Shown piece after piece: positions 22,451-31,324 of a stretch of DNA of 64,000 nucleotides. The stretch is from Nakamurella flavida (GTDB lineage: Bacteria > Actinomycetota > Actinomycetes > Mycobacteriales > Nakamurellaceae). Within the stretch, counting starts at the first letter, position 1, and each line of letters begins with the position of its first letter. The notes beneath the pieces are model-generated. The model searched no databases. It worked only from the letters and a program-made list of their open reading frames with translations, and had not been told where the DNA came from. The translations under genes and the position numbers were made by a program. The stretch is from assembly GCF_030811475.1 (NCBI RefSeq), contig NZ_JAUSQV010000001.1, positions 2,925,001-2,989,000 on the forward strand, in the 5' to 3' direction.

Positions 22451-23658
22451 GCGTGCCCTGCCCCGTCTGCGGATCGCCGACCACCGATGGCACCGTCTGC
22501 CTGCACTGCGGATCCATCTCGCCCGGTCCGGCCGGGGGTGCGGTACCCGTGATGGGTCCGCCGCCGCCCGGCGCGGCTCCGGTGGTCGGGCCGCCGCCGG
22601 TGGGAATGGCGCCGCCGCCGGTCGCCGCGGTGCCGGTGGTGGGACTGACGCCGCCGTTCGGCGCGGTGCCGGTCGTGGGGCTGACTCCGCCGGTGGGAGT
22701 GGTCCCGGTCGAGGCCGCGGACGTCCCGCCGGCTGCCGTTCCCGCTGCCCCCGCTGAGGCCGTTCCCGCTGTTGTCGCCGCTCCCGCTGCGATCGTTCCC
22801 GTCGAGGGGGCGGTGCCCGGGGCGCCCGCCGCCGCGGTCGTTCCCGGTGTCACCCCGGTCGCCCTGCTGCCGGTCGTCCCGGTCGCGGCGCAGCGGAACA
22901 CCGCCGGGCGGGCCGTGGTCTGGGGCGTGCTGGCCGCCGTGCTGATCTCCGCCGCCTGGGTCGGCGGTTACCTGTGGTCGGACCGCAACCAGGAGGTGGG
23001 GCGGCCCGTCACCGCCGCCCAGGGCGCGGCGGCCACGTCCCCCCGGAGCACCCCGAGCGCGAGCACGGTCGACCCGGGTGTCCCGCTGGACCCCACCACC
23101 GGAGAGTTCGACGACCAGGGCTTCACACCGACCGACCCGCTGCCCTCGACCGCACCGACGGTGCCGATCACCCCGGTGCCGGTGTCCGGGCAGGCCACCT
23201 GCGAGGCCCCACCCGGGGTGGACGCCGCCGGCGCCGCACAGACCTACGAGGTCGGCCGGGCGTTCGACGGCGCGTTGGACACCGCATGGCGTTGCGCGGG
23301 GGACGCGAGCGGCCAGACCGTCACCTTCGACCTCGGTCAGCCCGTGCTGCTGACCTCCGTCGGCCTGGTGCCGGGGTACGACAAGATCGATCCGGTCGAC
23401 GGGGCCGACCGCTTCGCCCAGGGCCGCACCGTCGTCCGCGCGCGGTGGGTGTTCGACGACGGCAGCACCCTGGAGGTCGCCCCCAACGGTGCCCGCGGGA
23501 TGCAGACCACACCGGTCCAGGTCACCACCCAGACGGTGCAGCTGCAGATCCTGGAGACCCGGCCGGGCACGACGGTCACCGACAACGCCGGGGTGGAATG
23601 GGGCGCGGTCGACGCCACCGCGGTCAGCGAGGTCGCGTTCGCCGGGCTGACCTACTGA
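22447..23658 (+). CDS. Zinc-ribbon, transmembrane protein with NADase-type glycan-binding (discoidin-like) domain
   Basis: 403 residues. An N-terminal zinc ribbon (CPVCG...CLHCG, residues 5-24) is followed by ~125 residues of low-complexity Pro/Val/Gly/Ala with PVVG and GLTPP repeats. A membrane helix (VVWGVLAAVLISAAWVGGYLW) lies near 160-180, then a Ser/Thr/Pro linker. A C-terminal discoidin-like domain (YEVGRAFDGALDTAWRC...VTFDLGQP...VGLVPGYDK) resembles the NADase-type glycan-binding domain common in actinobacterial membrane proteins. Topology puts the ribbon inside and the sugar-binding domain outside. The function is unknown; a cell-wall sensor is one possibility. Confidence 0.8.
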   Translation: MSVPCPVCGSPTTDGTVCLHCGSISPGPAGGAVPVMGPPPPGAAPVVGPPPVGMAPPPVAAVPVVGLTPPFGAVPVVGLTPPVGVVPVEAADVPPAAVPAAPAEAVPAVVAAPAAIVPVEGAVPGAPAAAVVPGVTPVALLPVVPVAAQRNTAGRAVVWGVLAAVLISAAWVGGYLWSDRNQEVGRPVTAAQGAAATSPRSTPSASTVDPGVPLDPTTGEFDDQGFTPTDPLPSTAPTVPITPVPVSGQATCEAPPGVDAAGAAQTYEVGRAFDGALDTAWRCAGDASGQTVTFDLGQPVLLTSVGLVPGYDKIDPVDGADRFAQGRTVVRARWVFDDGSTLEVAPNGARGMQTTPVQVTTQTVQLQILETRPGTTVTDNAGVEWGAVDATAVSEVAFAGLTY

Positions 23659-23701
23659 CCCTCCCAGGATCTCCACGCGGACCCGCCGGGACGAGCACGT
23701 C

Positions 23702-24343
23702 CTACCCGGCGACCGGTCCCGTCGCGGTCGGGCCGGGGACGGCCGGGTCGGGAGCAGCGGGAGCCGGAACGACCGGGTCGGGCACGACCGGGGCGGGACC
23801 GGCGGCCCGGGCCGGGTTGGCCGAGCCGACGTTCGCGCCCAGCGCGTAGGACATGTGCCCGCCGAGGAAGCCGCCCAGACCCATGGCACCCGCTCCCGCC
23901 AGCGCCCCGAGCGCTCCCGCTCCGTGCCGCCCGGCCGCTCGGAGTCGCCACGACCGCCAGTAGAGACCGACGGCCACGGCGTTGGCCGAGGCGTGCACCA
24001 GCCCCACCCGACGGGCGGCCCCCGTCGTCTCCCGCCAGTCCGCCCAGCCCGTGGCCGCCGCTGCGACCGCCCCGATCAGGCCCGCCCCGACCAGCCTCTT
24101 GGCCGCCGCGTGGTTCTTCGAGCCGATGTCCAACAGGCCGGCCGACGTCCAGCACCCGATCGGGACGGTGATCAGGATCGGATGGACCGGGTGCCCGAGC
24201 CAGGTGCCGTGCAGTACGCGGCGGACGGCTCTGGGCACGGTGTCGATGGCGTGGTCGATGAGGTCCGCCGGCCGGTCGAGCGAGGTCATGCGCTCCAGAG
24301 GTCGTACGGCCCTGGCCGGCCAGGCCTGCGTCATCTCGGTCAT
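23702..24343 (-). CDS. DUF2231 membrane protein with Pro/Val-rich tail
   Basis: 213 residues. It has the DUF2231 signature LGHPVHPILITVPIGCWTSA near residue 49 with four predicted helices to ~150, and a Gly-rich segment around GALGALAGAGAMGLGGFLGG. The last ~40 residues are a periodic Pro/Val/Ala/Asp tail (PVVPDPVVPAPAAPDP). DUF2231 proteins are often linked with Rieske or heme proteins, but none is adjacent here. Function unknown. Confidence 0.85.
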   Translation of the reverse strand: MTEMTQAWPARAVRPLERMTSLDRPADLIDHAIDTVPRAVRRVLHGTWLGHPVHPILITVPIGCWTSAGLLDIGSKNHAAAKRLVGAGLIGAVAAAATGWADWRETTGAARRVGLVHASANAVAVGLYWRSWRLRAAGRHGAGALGALAGAGAMGLGGFLGGHMSYALGANVGSANPARAAGPAPVVPDPVVPAPAAPDPAVPGPTATGPVAG

Positions 24344-24464
24344 TCAGGTCCCCGTCTGCGGGCGATCACCGACCCGGCCGGGCCTGCACACATCGCAGAT
24401 AACCCTGGCGGGCGGGGCTGAAACACCGATCGACGTTCCGCCCCGGGCGGCGCCGAGCGGATCG

Positions 24465-26633
24465 TCAGAAGCGCCCGCCGACCCCTCGAGACCCACCGCC
24501 GCCGCCGAAGCCGCCGCCACCGCCGCGGGACCCGCCGCCGAAGCCGCCCCCGAACCCCCCGCCGCCGAATCCCCCGCCGCCGTACCCACGGCCGCGGGAG
24601 CCGCCGCTGACCATGCCGCCGATGAGTCCGCCCAGGATGGCCCCGGTCAGGTTGCCGCCTCCACCGGAGGAGCCGAACTGGTCCCGGTCGGACTGCGCCA
24701 GCGAGATCGCTTCCCGGGCGAGCCGGCTCGCCTCGTTCGCCTCGGTGAGCGCGACGTCGGTCCGGGTGTCGGCCAGGGCGAGGGCCTGGTCGAGGTGTCG
24801 TTGCGCCTCGGCGACCCGGGTGCGGGCCTGGCTCTGCACGGCCCCCCGTCGGGTCCCGATGTAGTCCTGCGCGGTGGCCACCTCGGACTGCGCCGTGCTC
24901 AGCACCTGACGCAGCTGGGCCACCGACCGCTGCTGGAACTGCTGGGCGTTGGTCGCGTTGGCCAGGATCACGTCGAGGGCCTGATCGGCCTCCTCGAGCT
25001 TGTGCAGGGCGGTGACCGGATCGGCTGCGGCCCCCGGGGTGCCGGCCAGGTCGATCACGGTGGCCACCGCGTCCAACCGCCCGGAGAGATCGGCCGTGGC
25101 CGGGCCCGCGGGGGCCGCCGCGAGCGCACCACGGACCGAGGTCAGCTCCTGAGCGACCTCGGAGCGGTACCCGGCGAGTCGGGTGACGGCAGCAGACAGC
25201 TCGGTGTCAGCCCGTTCGATCGCGTCGAGCAGGGTGGTGGCCTGCTGCAGCGCCTCCTGCGCGGTGCGGGCGGCGAGCACCTGGTCCACCGGCGGCTGCG
25301 CGGTGGCCGGGCCTCCGCCCGGGGCGCCGGGCAGCGGGATGCCCTCCGGCGCGGTGGCCGTGGTGGCACCGGGTGAGGTCGGGGCCGGGCTCGGAGCCGT
25401 GCCGGCGGCCGACGCCCGCGTCGCTTCCTGCAGCGACTCCGCCGCGAAGTCCAGGCGGTGGCCCGCCTCGGGGACGTTCCCGAACACCGCGGCCAGCGCG
25501 GCGGGCGAGTACCGCTGGGCGAGGGAGTCGATCCGTGACTGTGCCCCGGGCAGGCGGGACCGCTGCGCATCGATCCCGGCGGGAAGCTCGGACAGCACCT
25601 GGGGCAGGCGGCTGCGCAGATCGCGCAGGGCCTCGAAGCGCTCGGTCTGCTCGTCCAGGGCCGCGTCGGCGGCTTCACACCGGGTGAGGATCTGCGCCAT
25701 CATCGCGCGCCGCTCGGCCTCGCTCTCCTCGACCTCGTCGTCGATCCGCTGGCGGATCTCGAAGGCCGCGGTGAGCTCGGCGCGGGCCTGCTCGAAGGCC
25801 ACCCGGAACGTCTCGGTGGCCTCGACGCCGAACTGGTCGCGCGCCGCGTTCAGCTCGAACTCGCTCTGCCGGACGGCGTCGTCGGTGGCCATCAGGGTGC
25901 TCACGCTGCGGTCGGACAATTGCTGGTAAGGCTCCTCCGGCTCGCCCACCGGGGTGGTGGGATCGGTGCCGTCGGCGGCCGCGGTGCCGGCTTTCTTCCG
26001 GCCCCGTCGGTACAGCAGGTACCCACCACCGCCGACGACGACCACCCCCCCTGCGATCAGGGCAGGATTGAATCCCGAGGTAGAACCACCGATCTGCGAG
26101 CGCAACGCGTCGGCAGCGGCGATGGCTGCGCCCGACCAATCCTCGTTGCTCAACTGGGGTTCGATGTCCTGGACGGCAATGTCCTGCTGCGCGCTCAGCG
26201 ACAGCGAGGAACCTGGACCGACGGCGAAGCCGTACTCCCTCAAGCCCGGTGCGACGGCCAGGACGACACCGTTCGCACCCAGGTTGGACACGTCGGCGGT
26301 GGCTTCGGCCCAGTCCGTGCCCGTCTGCCCGGCGAAGTCGTCGACGAAGACGACCCAGAGCTGGATCTGATCCTCGTCCTGCAGCTGGGTCAGCGCGGTC
26401 TGCACCTCGGTGCGTTCGCTGCCGGAGAGCACCCCGGACTCGTCGGTGATGCGCTCGGCCAGTCGGAACGGTGGTTCGGCCGCGGCATGCAGAGCGACGG
26501 ACCCGTCACCGGAGATCCGGTCGGCGAGTGCCGAGGGCGCGGGCGCCAGCCCGGCCAGGCCCAGGAGAGCGGCGACCGCGCAGGCGCGGCCCCAGCGACC
26601 CGTCGACGGCATGGACCTGGGCGACTGCGGCAT
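24465..26633 (-). CDS. TPM-domain secreted/membrane protein with coiled-coil region and Gly-rich C-terminus
   Basis: 722 residues. A signal peptide (cleavage near PSALA-D, ~38) precedes an extracytoplasmic TPM domain (~55-180; FRLAERITDESGVLSGSE...VVFVDDFAGQTG). One membrane helix follows near 195-212 (LIAGGVVVVGGGGYLLYRRGRKK), then a long cytoplasmic helical region rich in Glu/Gln/Arg/Ala (coiled-coil likely). The tail is Gly/Phe-rich (GGGFGGG repeats). The ATG has a GGAGGA Shine-Dalgarno. TPM proteins act in membrane-protein repair in plants (Psb32-like); the role of this actinobacterial form is unknown. It is divergent from the surface-protein gene. Confidence 0.88.
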   Translation of the reverse strand: MPQSPRSMPSTGRWGRACAVAALLGLAGLAPAPSALADRISGDGSVALHAAAEPPFRLAERITDESGVLSGSERTEVQTALTQLQDEDQIQLWVVFVDDFAGQTGTDWAEATADVSNLGANGVVLAVAPGLREYGFAVGPGSSLSLSAQQDIAVQDIEPQLSNEDWSGAAIAAADALRSQIGGSTSGFNPALIAGGVVVVGGGGYLLYRRGRKKAGTAAADGTDPTTPVGEPEEPYQQLSDRSVSTLMATDDAVRQSEFELNAARDQFGVEATETFRVAFEQARAELTAAFEIRQRIDDEVEESEAERRAMMAQILTRCEAADAALDEQTERFEALRDLRSRLPQVLSELPAGIDAQRSRLPGAQSRIDSLAQRYSPAALAAVFGNVPEAGHRLDFAAESLQEATRASAAGTAPSPAPTSPGATTATAPEGIPLPGAPGGGPATAQPPVDQVLAARTAQEALQQATTLLDAIERADTELSAAVTRLAGYRSEVAQELTSVRGALAAAPAGPATADLSGRLDAVATVIDLAGTPGAAADPVTALHKLEEADQALDVILANATNAQQFQQRSVAQLRQVLSTAQSEVATAQDYIGTRRGAVQSQARTRVAEAQRHLDQALALADTRTDVALTEANEASRLAREAISLAQSDRDQFGSSGGGGNLTGAILGGLIGGMVSGGSRGRGYGGGGFGGGGFGGGFGGGSRGGGGGFGGGGGSRGVGGRF

Positions 26634-26890
26634 GAGCGTTCCTCCTCGGGCGCCCCGGCGGAGGACAGTCCACCTCCAGGCACCACGACGAACCCTAGCG
26701 ACCGGAGGGTGGCGGGCCGCCCCGCCGCCATACCCAGGCGACCTGCCCTCTTCTCATCTTTGTGATCCAGGTCACCAGCGATGTATCCCCCGGCCGGGTT
26801 GGTCGAGGATTCGATCGACCGGATCGGGGGGTGCGTACTGGCGTCTTCGGGGCGGCAGACGTTCTTTCGGGTGACGTCCTGGGGGCACAC

Positions 26891-28804
26891 GTGTCGGATC
26901 GAGAGAATCCTCCTGCATCGGTCCCGCCGGGACGCGGTCGCGGCGCGGCGCGCGGGCGTCGGGCGGCCGCCCTGCTGCTCGCCGCGGCCGTGGTGCTGGG
27001 GTGGGTGTCCCTCGGCACGTTCGGTGCGGCCGGGACGGCGTCGGCGGCGCCCGGCGACGTGTCCGCGCTCTACCTGGACGCCCGGGAGCAGGGCACCGCG
27101 GCGCTCGAGGTGGACGGCGCCGTCTTCTCTGTCACCGACGTGGCCACGGGGGTGAGCGTGCAGGTCGGTCCGACCCCGTTCCCTGCGGCGGAGGAGGGGC
27201 GGCCGACCCTGCTGCCCGGCATCCCCGCCGGTGCGCTGGTCCGGATCCGACAGGTCGGGACCCTGGCCGGGCATCTGCCGTACGACTCCGGTGCGACGGA
27301 GATCAGGACGGGTACCCCGCAGGAGCCGGGGAGCTTCCGGTTCGTGGTGCTGGGGTCGTCCACGGCCTGGGTGGGTCTGTGCGTCGTCGACGCGGTGACC
27401 GGCGCGGGGGTGTCCGGCATCGAGTTCGGGATCGAGGACGACGGCGGTACCGCCTACCCGGCCGTGTCCCCGGGTTCGGCCACCGGTACGGACGGCTGCA
27501 TCGATGTCGAGGTGCAGGGGGCCTATCCGGGCGGGACCCGGCTGGTGATGGTGCAGAGCAACGACGTTCCGGGGTACCCGCGGATCGCGCCCACGGGTTT
27601 CGTGGCCTTTCCGGCCCCGCTGGGTGATCAGCGACCGGTCGTCCAGCTGCAGCCGCAGGACGGGGAGACGGACTCCGCCCTCTTCCTCGTCCCGCTGGAC
27701 CAGGGAACCGGGGCCCTTCCCGTCGAGGGCGCCTTCTTCGACGTCACCGATGTCGCCACCGGGGTGACGGTGCGGGTGGGGCCGTCCCCGTTCAGCACCC
27801 CCGGGGAGGGGGCGGCGGTGCAGCTGCCGGGCATCCCGCCGGGCGCCCCGGTCCGGGTCGCCCTGGTCGGCACCGTGCAGGACTACCTGCCGTTCGATTC
27901 CGGTCCCACGGACATCCGGACAGGCCCGACGGACGACCCGTCCACGTACGAGTTCGTGATGATCCGCGCCCGTACCGCCTGGGTGGGCCTGTGCCTGGTC
28001 GACGCCGACACCGGCGCCGGCCTGGCCGATGTGCCGTTCGCGGTGCAGGATCCCGGCGGGTACCCGTACGCGATCGCGTCTCCCCCGCTGCTCGCGACCG
28101 GAGCGGACGGCTGCCTGGACATCGAGGTGCAGGGGGCGACGGCCGGCGGCACCCGGTTGCAGATGGTCCAGATCGGCACGATTCCCGGGTACCCGGCCAT
28201 CGATCCCCAGGGCTTCGTCGCGCTGCCCGCGCGTCCGGCCGACCCCACCGTGATCCGGGTGACGCGGCAGGCCTCGACGACCACGCCGTGCCCGCCGACC
28301 TCCACGCCGAGCACGGACACCACGCCGAGTACGGAGGCGACGCCGAGCACGGAGACCACGTCGAGCACGGACACCACGCCGAGCACGGACACCACGCCCA
28401 GTACCGACAGCACACCGAGCACCGAGACGACGCCGAGCACGGAGACCACGCCCAGCACCCAGACCACGCCCAGCACCCCGACCGTGACCAGCACCGCCAC
28501 CACGACCGTCACGTCGACCCGGCAGGTGAGCCTGCAGGTCCTGGCCGACGGGCGGGATGCCGGGGTGGGCGCGGCCCGGCCGGGTGACGGGTCGGGCGGC
28601 CCCTGGCGCGTGGTGACGACCAGGGTGGCCGGAGCGGACCGCTGGGGCGGAGCCACGGACCGGCCCGCCGCGGCTGCCCGGACGGATGCTGCCCTGGCCT
28701 CCACCGGGGTGTCGCTGACCGCGGTGGTGCCGGCCCTGGTGCTGGTCCTCGTGGGCGCCGGTCTGCTCCTGCTCGGCCGCCGGCCCCGCGGCGCTCACCG
28801 CTGA
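26891..28804 (+). CDS. Cell-wall-anchored surface protein with two tandem domains, Thr-rich stalk and LAXTG sorting signal
   Basis: 637 residues from GTG 26891 (GGGGG Shine-Dalgarno); the longer open frame adds unlikely sequence. A signal peptide ends near TASA-A (~56). Two homologous ~200-residue repeats follow (about 58-258 and 263-460), sharing FxVTDVATGV, LPGIP, WVGLCxVDA and GCxDxEVQGA, each with a Cys pair that may form a disulfide. Then come ten TPSTxT hexapeptides (a glycosylation-prone stalk), and LASTG at 602-606, a hydrophobic helix and RRPRGAHR. LAXTG is the known signal for class E sortases. The repeats recall prealbumin-like SpaA/Sdr modules, but I cannot name the family. Confidence 0.8.
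   Translation: MSDRENPPASVPPGRGRGAARGRRAAALLLAAAVVLGWVSLGTFGAAGTASAAPGDVSALYLDAREQGTAALEVDGAVFSVTDVATGVSVQVGPTPFPAAEEGRPTLLPGIPAGALVRIRQVGTLAGHLPYDSGATEIRTGTPQEPGSFRFVVLGSSTAWVGLCVVDAVTGAGVSGIEFGIEDDGGTAYPAVSPGSATGTDGCIDVEVQGAYPGGTRLVMVQSNDVPGYPRIAPTGFVAFPAPLGDQRPVVQLQPQDGETDSALFLVPLDQGTGALPVEGAFFDVTDVATGVTVRVGPSPFSTPGEGAAVQLPGIPPGAPVRVALVGTVQDYLPFDSGPTDIRTGPTDDPSTYEFVMIRARTAWVGLCLVDADTGAGLADVPFAVQDPGGYPYAIASPPLLATGADGCLDIEVQGATAGGTRLQMVQIGTIPGYPAIDPQGFVALPARPADPTVIRVTRQASTTTPCPPTSTPSTDTTPSTEATPSTETTSSTDTTPSTDTTPSTDSTPSTETTPSTETTPSTQTTPSTPTVTSTATTTVTSTRQVSLQVLADGRDAGVGAARPGDGSGGPWRVVTTRVAGADRWGGATDRPAAAARTDAALASTGVSLTAVVPALVLVLVGAGLLLLGRRPRGAHR
28304..28483 (+). repeat. Ten tandem 18-bp repeats encoding TPSTxT
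   Basis: Ten in-frame copies of an 18-bp unit (type copy ACGCCGAGCACGGACACC) with variation mainly at the fifth and sixth codons (Asp, Glu, Gln, Pro; Thr, Ala, Ser). It forms the stalk of the surface protein and is a likely site of copy-number change between strains. Confidence 0.9.
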
Positions 28805-28809
28805 CGGTC

Positions 28810-28840
28810 CTCCCGCCGGACCGGTCCGGTCCGGCGGGAG
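28810..28840. terminator. Bidirectional terminator between surface protein and trehalase genes
   Basis: A perfect 13-bp inverted repeat (CTCCCGCCGGACC and GGTCCGGCGGGAG) with a 5-base loop fills most of the 42-bp gap between two convergent genes. Confidence 0.85.
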
Positions 28841-28846
28841 CGCGGC

Positions 28847-30865
28847 TCAGTGCCGGTTGGCCGGGTTGAACCCGAACGCGCTCTGGCTCTGCTCCGCCCG
28901 GATCACGTGGGTCACGGCGTTGATCAGGGCGAGATGGGTGAACGCCTGCGGGAAGTTGCCCAGGTGCCGTCCGGTGGCCGGGTCGAGCTCCTCGGCGTAC
29001 AGCCCGAGGGGGGAGGCCAGGGCGAGCAGCCGTTCGCACAGCTGGTGGGCCCGGTTCAGCTCGCCGATCTCCACCAGCGCGGACACCATCCAGAACGAGC
29101 AGATGGTGAACGTGCCCTCCTCGCCGGCCAGCCCGTCGTCGGTCTCGTCGACCTTGTAGCGCAGCACGAGTCCGGCGTGGGTCAGTTCGTCGGCGATGGC
29201 GAGCACGGTGCGGCGGATGCGCTCGTCCTCCGGCGGCAGGAAGCGCAGCAGCGGGGCCAGCAGCAGGGAAGCGTCCAGCGCGTCGGAGCCGTACCGCTGC
29301 ACGAAGACACCGCGCTCGTCGACGCCGTTCGTGCAGATGTCCTCGTGGATCTCGTCAGCGATCTTCTGCCACTTGTCGGCGGTGTCGTGCGAGTCGTGGA
29401 TGCGGGCCAGGCGCACCCCGCGGTCCAGGGCGACCCAGCACATGATCTTGGACGAGGTGAAGTGCTGCGGCTCGCCACGCACTTCCCAGATGCCGCGGTC
29501 CGGCGCCCGCCAGTGCGCGGCGGCCTGCTCGACCTGGGCCTGGACGATGGGCCAGAGCTCCTCGGCCAGCCCCTCGCGCGACCGGGTGTGCAGGTAGATC
29601 GAGTCGAGCAGGGCTCCCCACACGTCGTGCTGCTGCTGGTCGTAGGCGCCGTTGCCGATGCGGACGGGTCGGGCGTCGTCGTACCCGGACAGGTGGTCCA
29701 GGGTCGACTCGGTGAGCGTCCGCTGCCCGTCGACGCCGTACATGATCTGCAGGTCGTTGGGGTTGTCCCGGGTGACGTCGTGGATGAAGAAGAAGAAGTC
29801 GTTCGCCTCCCGGTCGAAGCCGAGCGTGTATAGCCCCCACAGGGCGAACGTGGAGTCACGGATCCAGGAGAACCGGTAGTCCCAGTTGCGGGCGCCCCCG
29901 GGGGTCTCCGGCAGCGAGGTGGTGGCCGCGGCGAGCAGGGCGCCGGTGGGCGCGTACGACAGTCCCTTCAGGGCCAGGGCGGAGGACTGCAGGTACGAGC
30001 GCCAGGGGTGGTCGGGGAAGGTGCCGCGGCTGAGCCAGTCGCGCCAGAACTCCCCGGTCCGCCAGAGCTGCTGCTCGGCGTCGGCCTGGTCCACCGGGCC
30101 GGGCAGGTCGGAGAAGGACAGCGCCACGTAGTGGCTGTCCCCGGCCTTCATCGTGCTGCGGGCCATGGCCAGCCGGCCCTCCACGCCCATGCGCAGCGAG
30201 CTGGTCAGCGTGAGGGTGGGTTGGCCGTCGGCGGTGGCCACGATGGTGCCGTAGTCCTCACCCGGGTAGGCCCAGGTCGCACCGATCCGGGCGTAGTCGA
30301 AGACCGGCTCGCAGGACACCGAGAGATCGACGGTGCCGTTGACGCACTTGATGGTGCGCAGCAGGACGTGACGCGCGTCGGTGTCGGTGGGCGAGCGCCG
30401 GTGGGTCTTGGACCGCTCGGCGATGTTGTGCCAGGGCCCCACCACGAGGGTGTCCCGGACGGTGAGCCAGCCGGTCGGGGTCTGCCACGTGGTCTCCAGC
30501 ACGAGGGTGCCGGGGAGGTAGCGGCGCGCGGTGGGCACCTGGACGCCGAACGGACCGATGCGGAACGAGCCGCCCGAGCGGTCCAGCAGCTGGGTGAACA
30601 CGCTGGGGGAGTCCGGGCGCGGCACACACATCCACTCCACCGCGCCGGACGGGGCGATCAGGCAGTTCACCTCGCAGTCCGACAGGAAGGCGTAGTCCGC
30701 GATGTTCGGGAAGTTGCCGGACGAGGTGAAGACGGTGGCGCTGTCCTCGGTCCGCGGGTGGTGGCCGAGATCCATGTGGCCGTCACCCGGTGGCGTCATG
30801 TCCTGCGTGGACAGCGGCGGGATCGAGGTGGTGGCGGAGTCCGTCATCGGAGCATTGTCGATCAC
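28847..30865 (-). CDS. Glycoside hydrolase family 15 protein, trehalase-like
   Basis: 672 residues from GTG 30865 (ATG 30847 is six codons in). An N-terminal beta-sandwich (NIADYAFLSDCEVNCLIAP...VEWMCVPRPDSPSVF) is followed by an (alpha/alpha)6 barrel. The barrel contains RNWDYRFSWIRDS, GIWEVRGEPQHF with a probable catalytic Glu, and EEGTFTICSFW with the second. This architecture and these motifs match mycobacterial GH15 trehalases (Rv2402/MSMEG_4528 type), which hydrolyse trehalose to glucose; glucoamylase or glucodextranase activity is the alternative. No signal peptide, so cytoplasmic. It is divergent from csoR, 82 bp apart. Confidence 0.9.
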   Translation of the reverse strand: MIDNAPMTDSATTSIPPLSTQDMTPPGDGHMDLGHHPRTEDSATVFTSSGNFPNIADYAFLSDCEVNCLIAPSGAVEWMCVPRPDSPSVFTQLLDRSGGSFRIGPFGVQVPTARRYLPGTLVLETTWQTPTGWLTVRDTLVVGPWHNIAERSKTHRRSPTDTDARHVLLRTIKCVNGTVDLSVSCEPVFDYARIGATWAYPGEDYGTIVATADGQPTLTLTSSLRMGVEGRLAMARSTMKAGDSHYVALSFSDLPGPVDQADAEQQLWRTGEFWRDWLSRGTFPDHPWRSYLQSSALALKGLSYAPTGALLAAATTSLPETPGGARNWDYRFSWIRDSTFALWGLYTLGFDREANDFFFFIHDVTRDNPNDLQIMYGVDGQRTLTESTLDHLSGYDDARPVRIGNGAYDQQQHDVWGALLDSIYLHTRSREGLAEELWPIVQAQVEQAAAHWRAPDRGIWEVRGEPQHFTSSKIMCWVALDRGVRLARIHDSHDTADKWQKIADEIHEDICTNGVDERGVFVQRYGSDALDASLLLAPLLRFLPPEDERIRRTVLAIADELTHAGLVLRYKVDETDDGLAGEEGTFTICSFWMVSALVEIGELNRAHQLCERLLALASPLGLYAEELDPATGRHLGNFPQAFTHLALINAVTHVIRAEQSQSAFGFNPANRH

Positions 30866-30912
30866 CGGACGCCGGGGGAGAAGGGCCGGCCACCCGCCGC
30901 CCAGCGGCTCCG

Positions 30913-30941
30913 TTGCCGTCGATACCCCTGGGGGGTATGGT
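30913..30941 (+). promoter_or_regulatory. csoR promoter with CsoR operator in the spacer
   Basis: TTGCCG (-35, 30913-30918), 17 bp, TATGGT (-10, 30936-30941). Between and over the -10 lies ATACCCC-TGG-GGGGTAT (30922-30938), the C-tract/G-tract palindrome bound by apo-CsoR in many bacteria. The -10 ends six bases before the csoR GTG, so the transcript is probably leaderless. Copper binding to CsoR should release the site and turn on csoR-copZ-copA. Confidence 0.85.
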
Positions 30942-30947
30942 CGAGAC

Positions 30948-31268
30948 GTGGACGAGGACGCGACCGCGGTGACGACGGGGCATGCGGGGCACGGCTATCT
31001 CGGCAACAAGGACGACGTGCTCAAGCGCCTCCGCCGGATCGAGGGCCAGGCTCGCGGCCTGCAGCGCATGGTGGAGGACGAGAAGTACTGCATCGACATC
31101 CTCACCCAGGTCTCCGCGATGACGAAGGCACTGCAGTCGGTCGCCCTGGGTCTGCTGGACGACCACCTGAGCCACTGCGTGGTCCGGGCGGCCGCCGTCG
31201 GTGGCGCGGAGGCCGAGGAGAAGGTGCGCGAGGCCTCCGAGGCCATCGCCCGTCTCGTCCGTTCCTGA
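30948..31268 (+). CDS. csoR: Copper-sensing transcriptional repressor CsoR
   Basis: 106 residues, all-helical CsoR/RcnR family. The Cu(I) ligands are Cys48 (EKYCIDI), His73 and Cys77 (DDHLSHC), with the same spacing as Cys36/His61/Cys65 of M. tuberculosis CsoR. The N-terminus starts with an acidic/His-containing stretch, then DVLKRLRRIEGQARGLQRMV, the DNA-contacting helix. The start is GTG, set by the -10 box six bases upstream. It heads the copper operon and is autoregulated through the overlapping operator. Confidence 0.95.
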   Translation: MDEDATAVTTGHAGHGYLGNKDDVLKRLRRIEGQARGLQRMVEDEKYCIDILTQVSAMTKALQSVALGLLDDHLSHCVVRAAAVGGAEAEEKVREASEAIARLVRS

Positions 31269-31324
31269 CCGCACCACCCGCCGTTGACAGCTGTCCGGCG
31301 GACCTCGACATCCAGGGAGAACCC

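Noticed and set aside
28304-28483. CRISPR-like regular repeats
   Set aside because: The units are 18 bp, directly adjacent without spacers and in frame with a coding sequence, so they are a protein repeat, not a CRISPR array.
27883-28704. Minus-strand frame encoding repeated VLGVVSV
   Set aside because: The periodic product is just the antisense reading of the 18-bp TPSTxT repeats of the surface protein.
26390-28798. 802-codon minus-strand frame spanning the TPM/surface protein region
   Set aside because: It is antisense to the surface protein, lacks a start signal, and is rich in Arg/Gly/His as expected for an unread frame.
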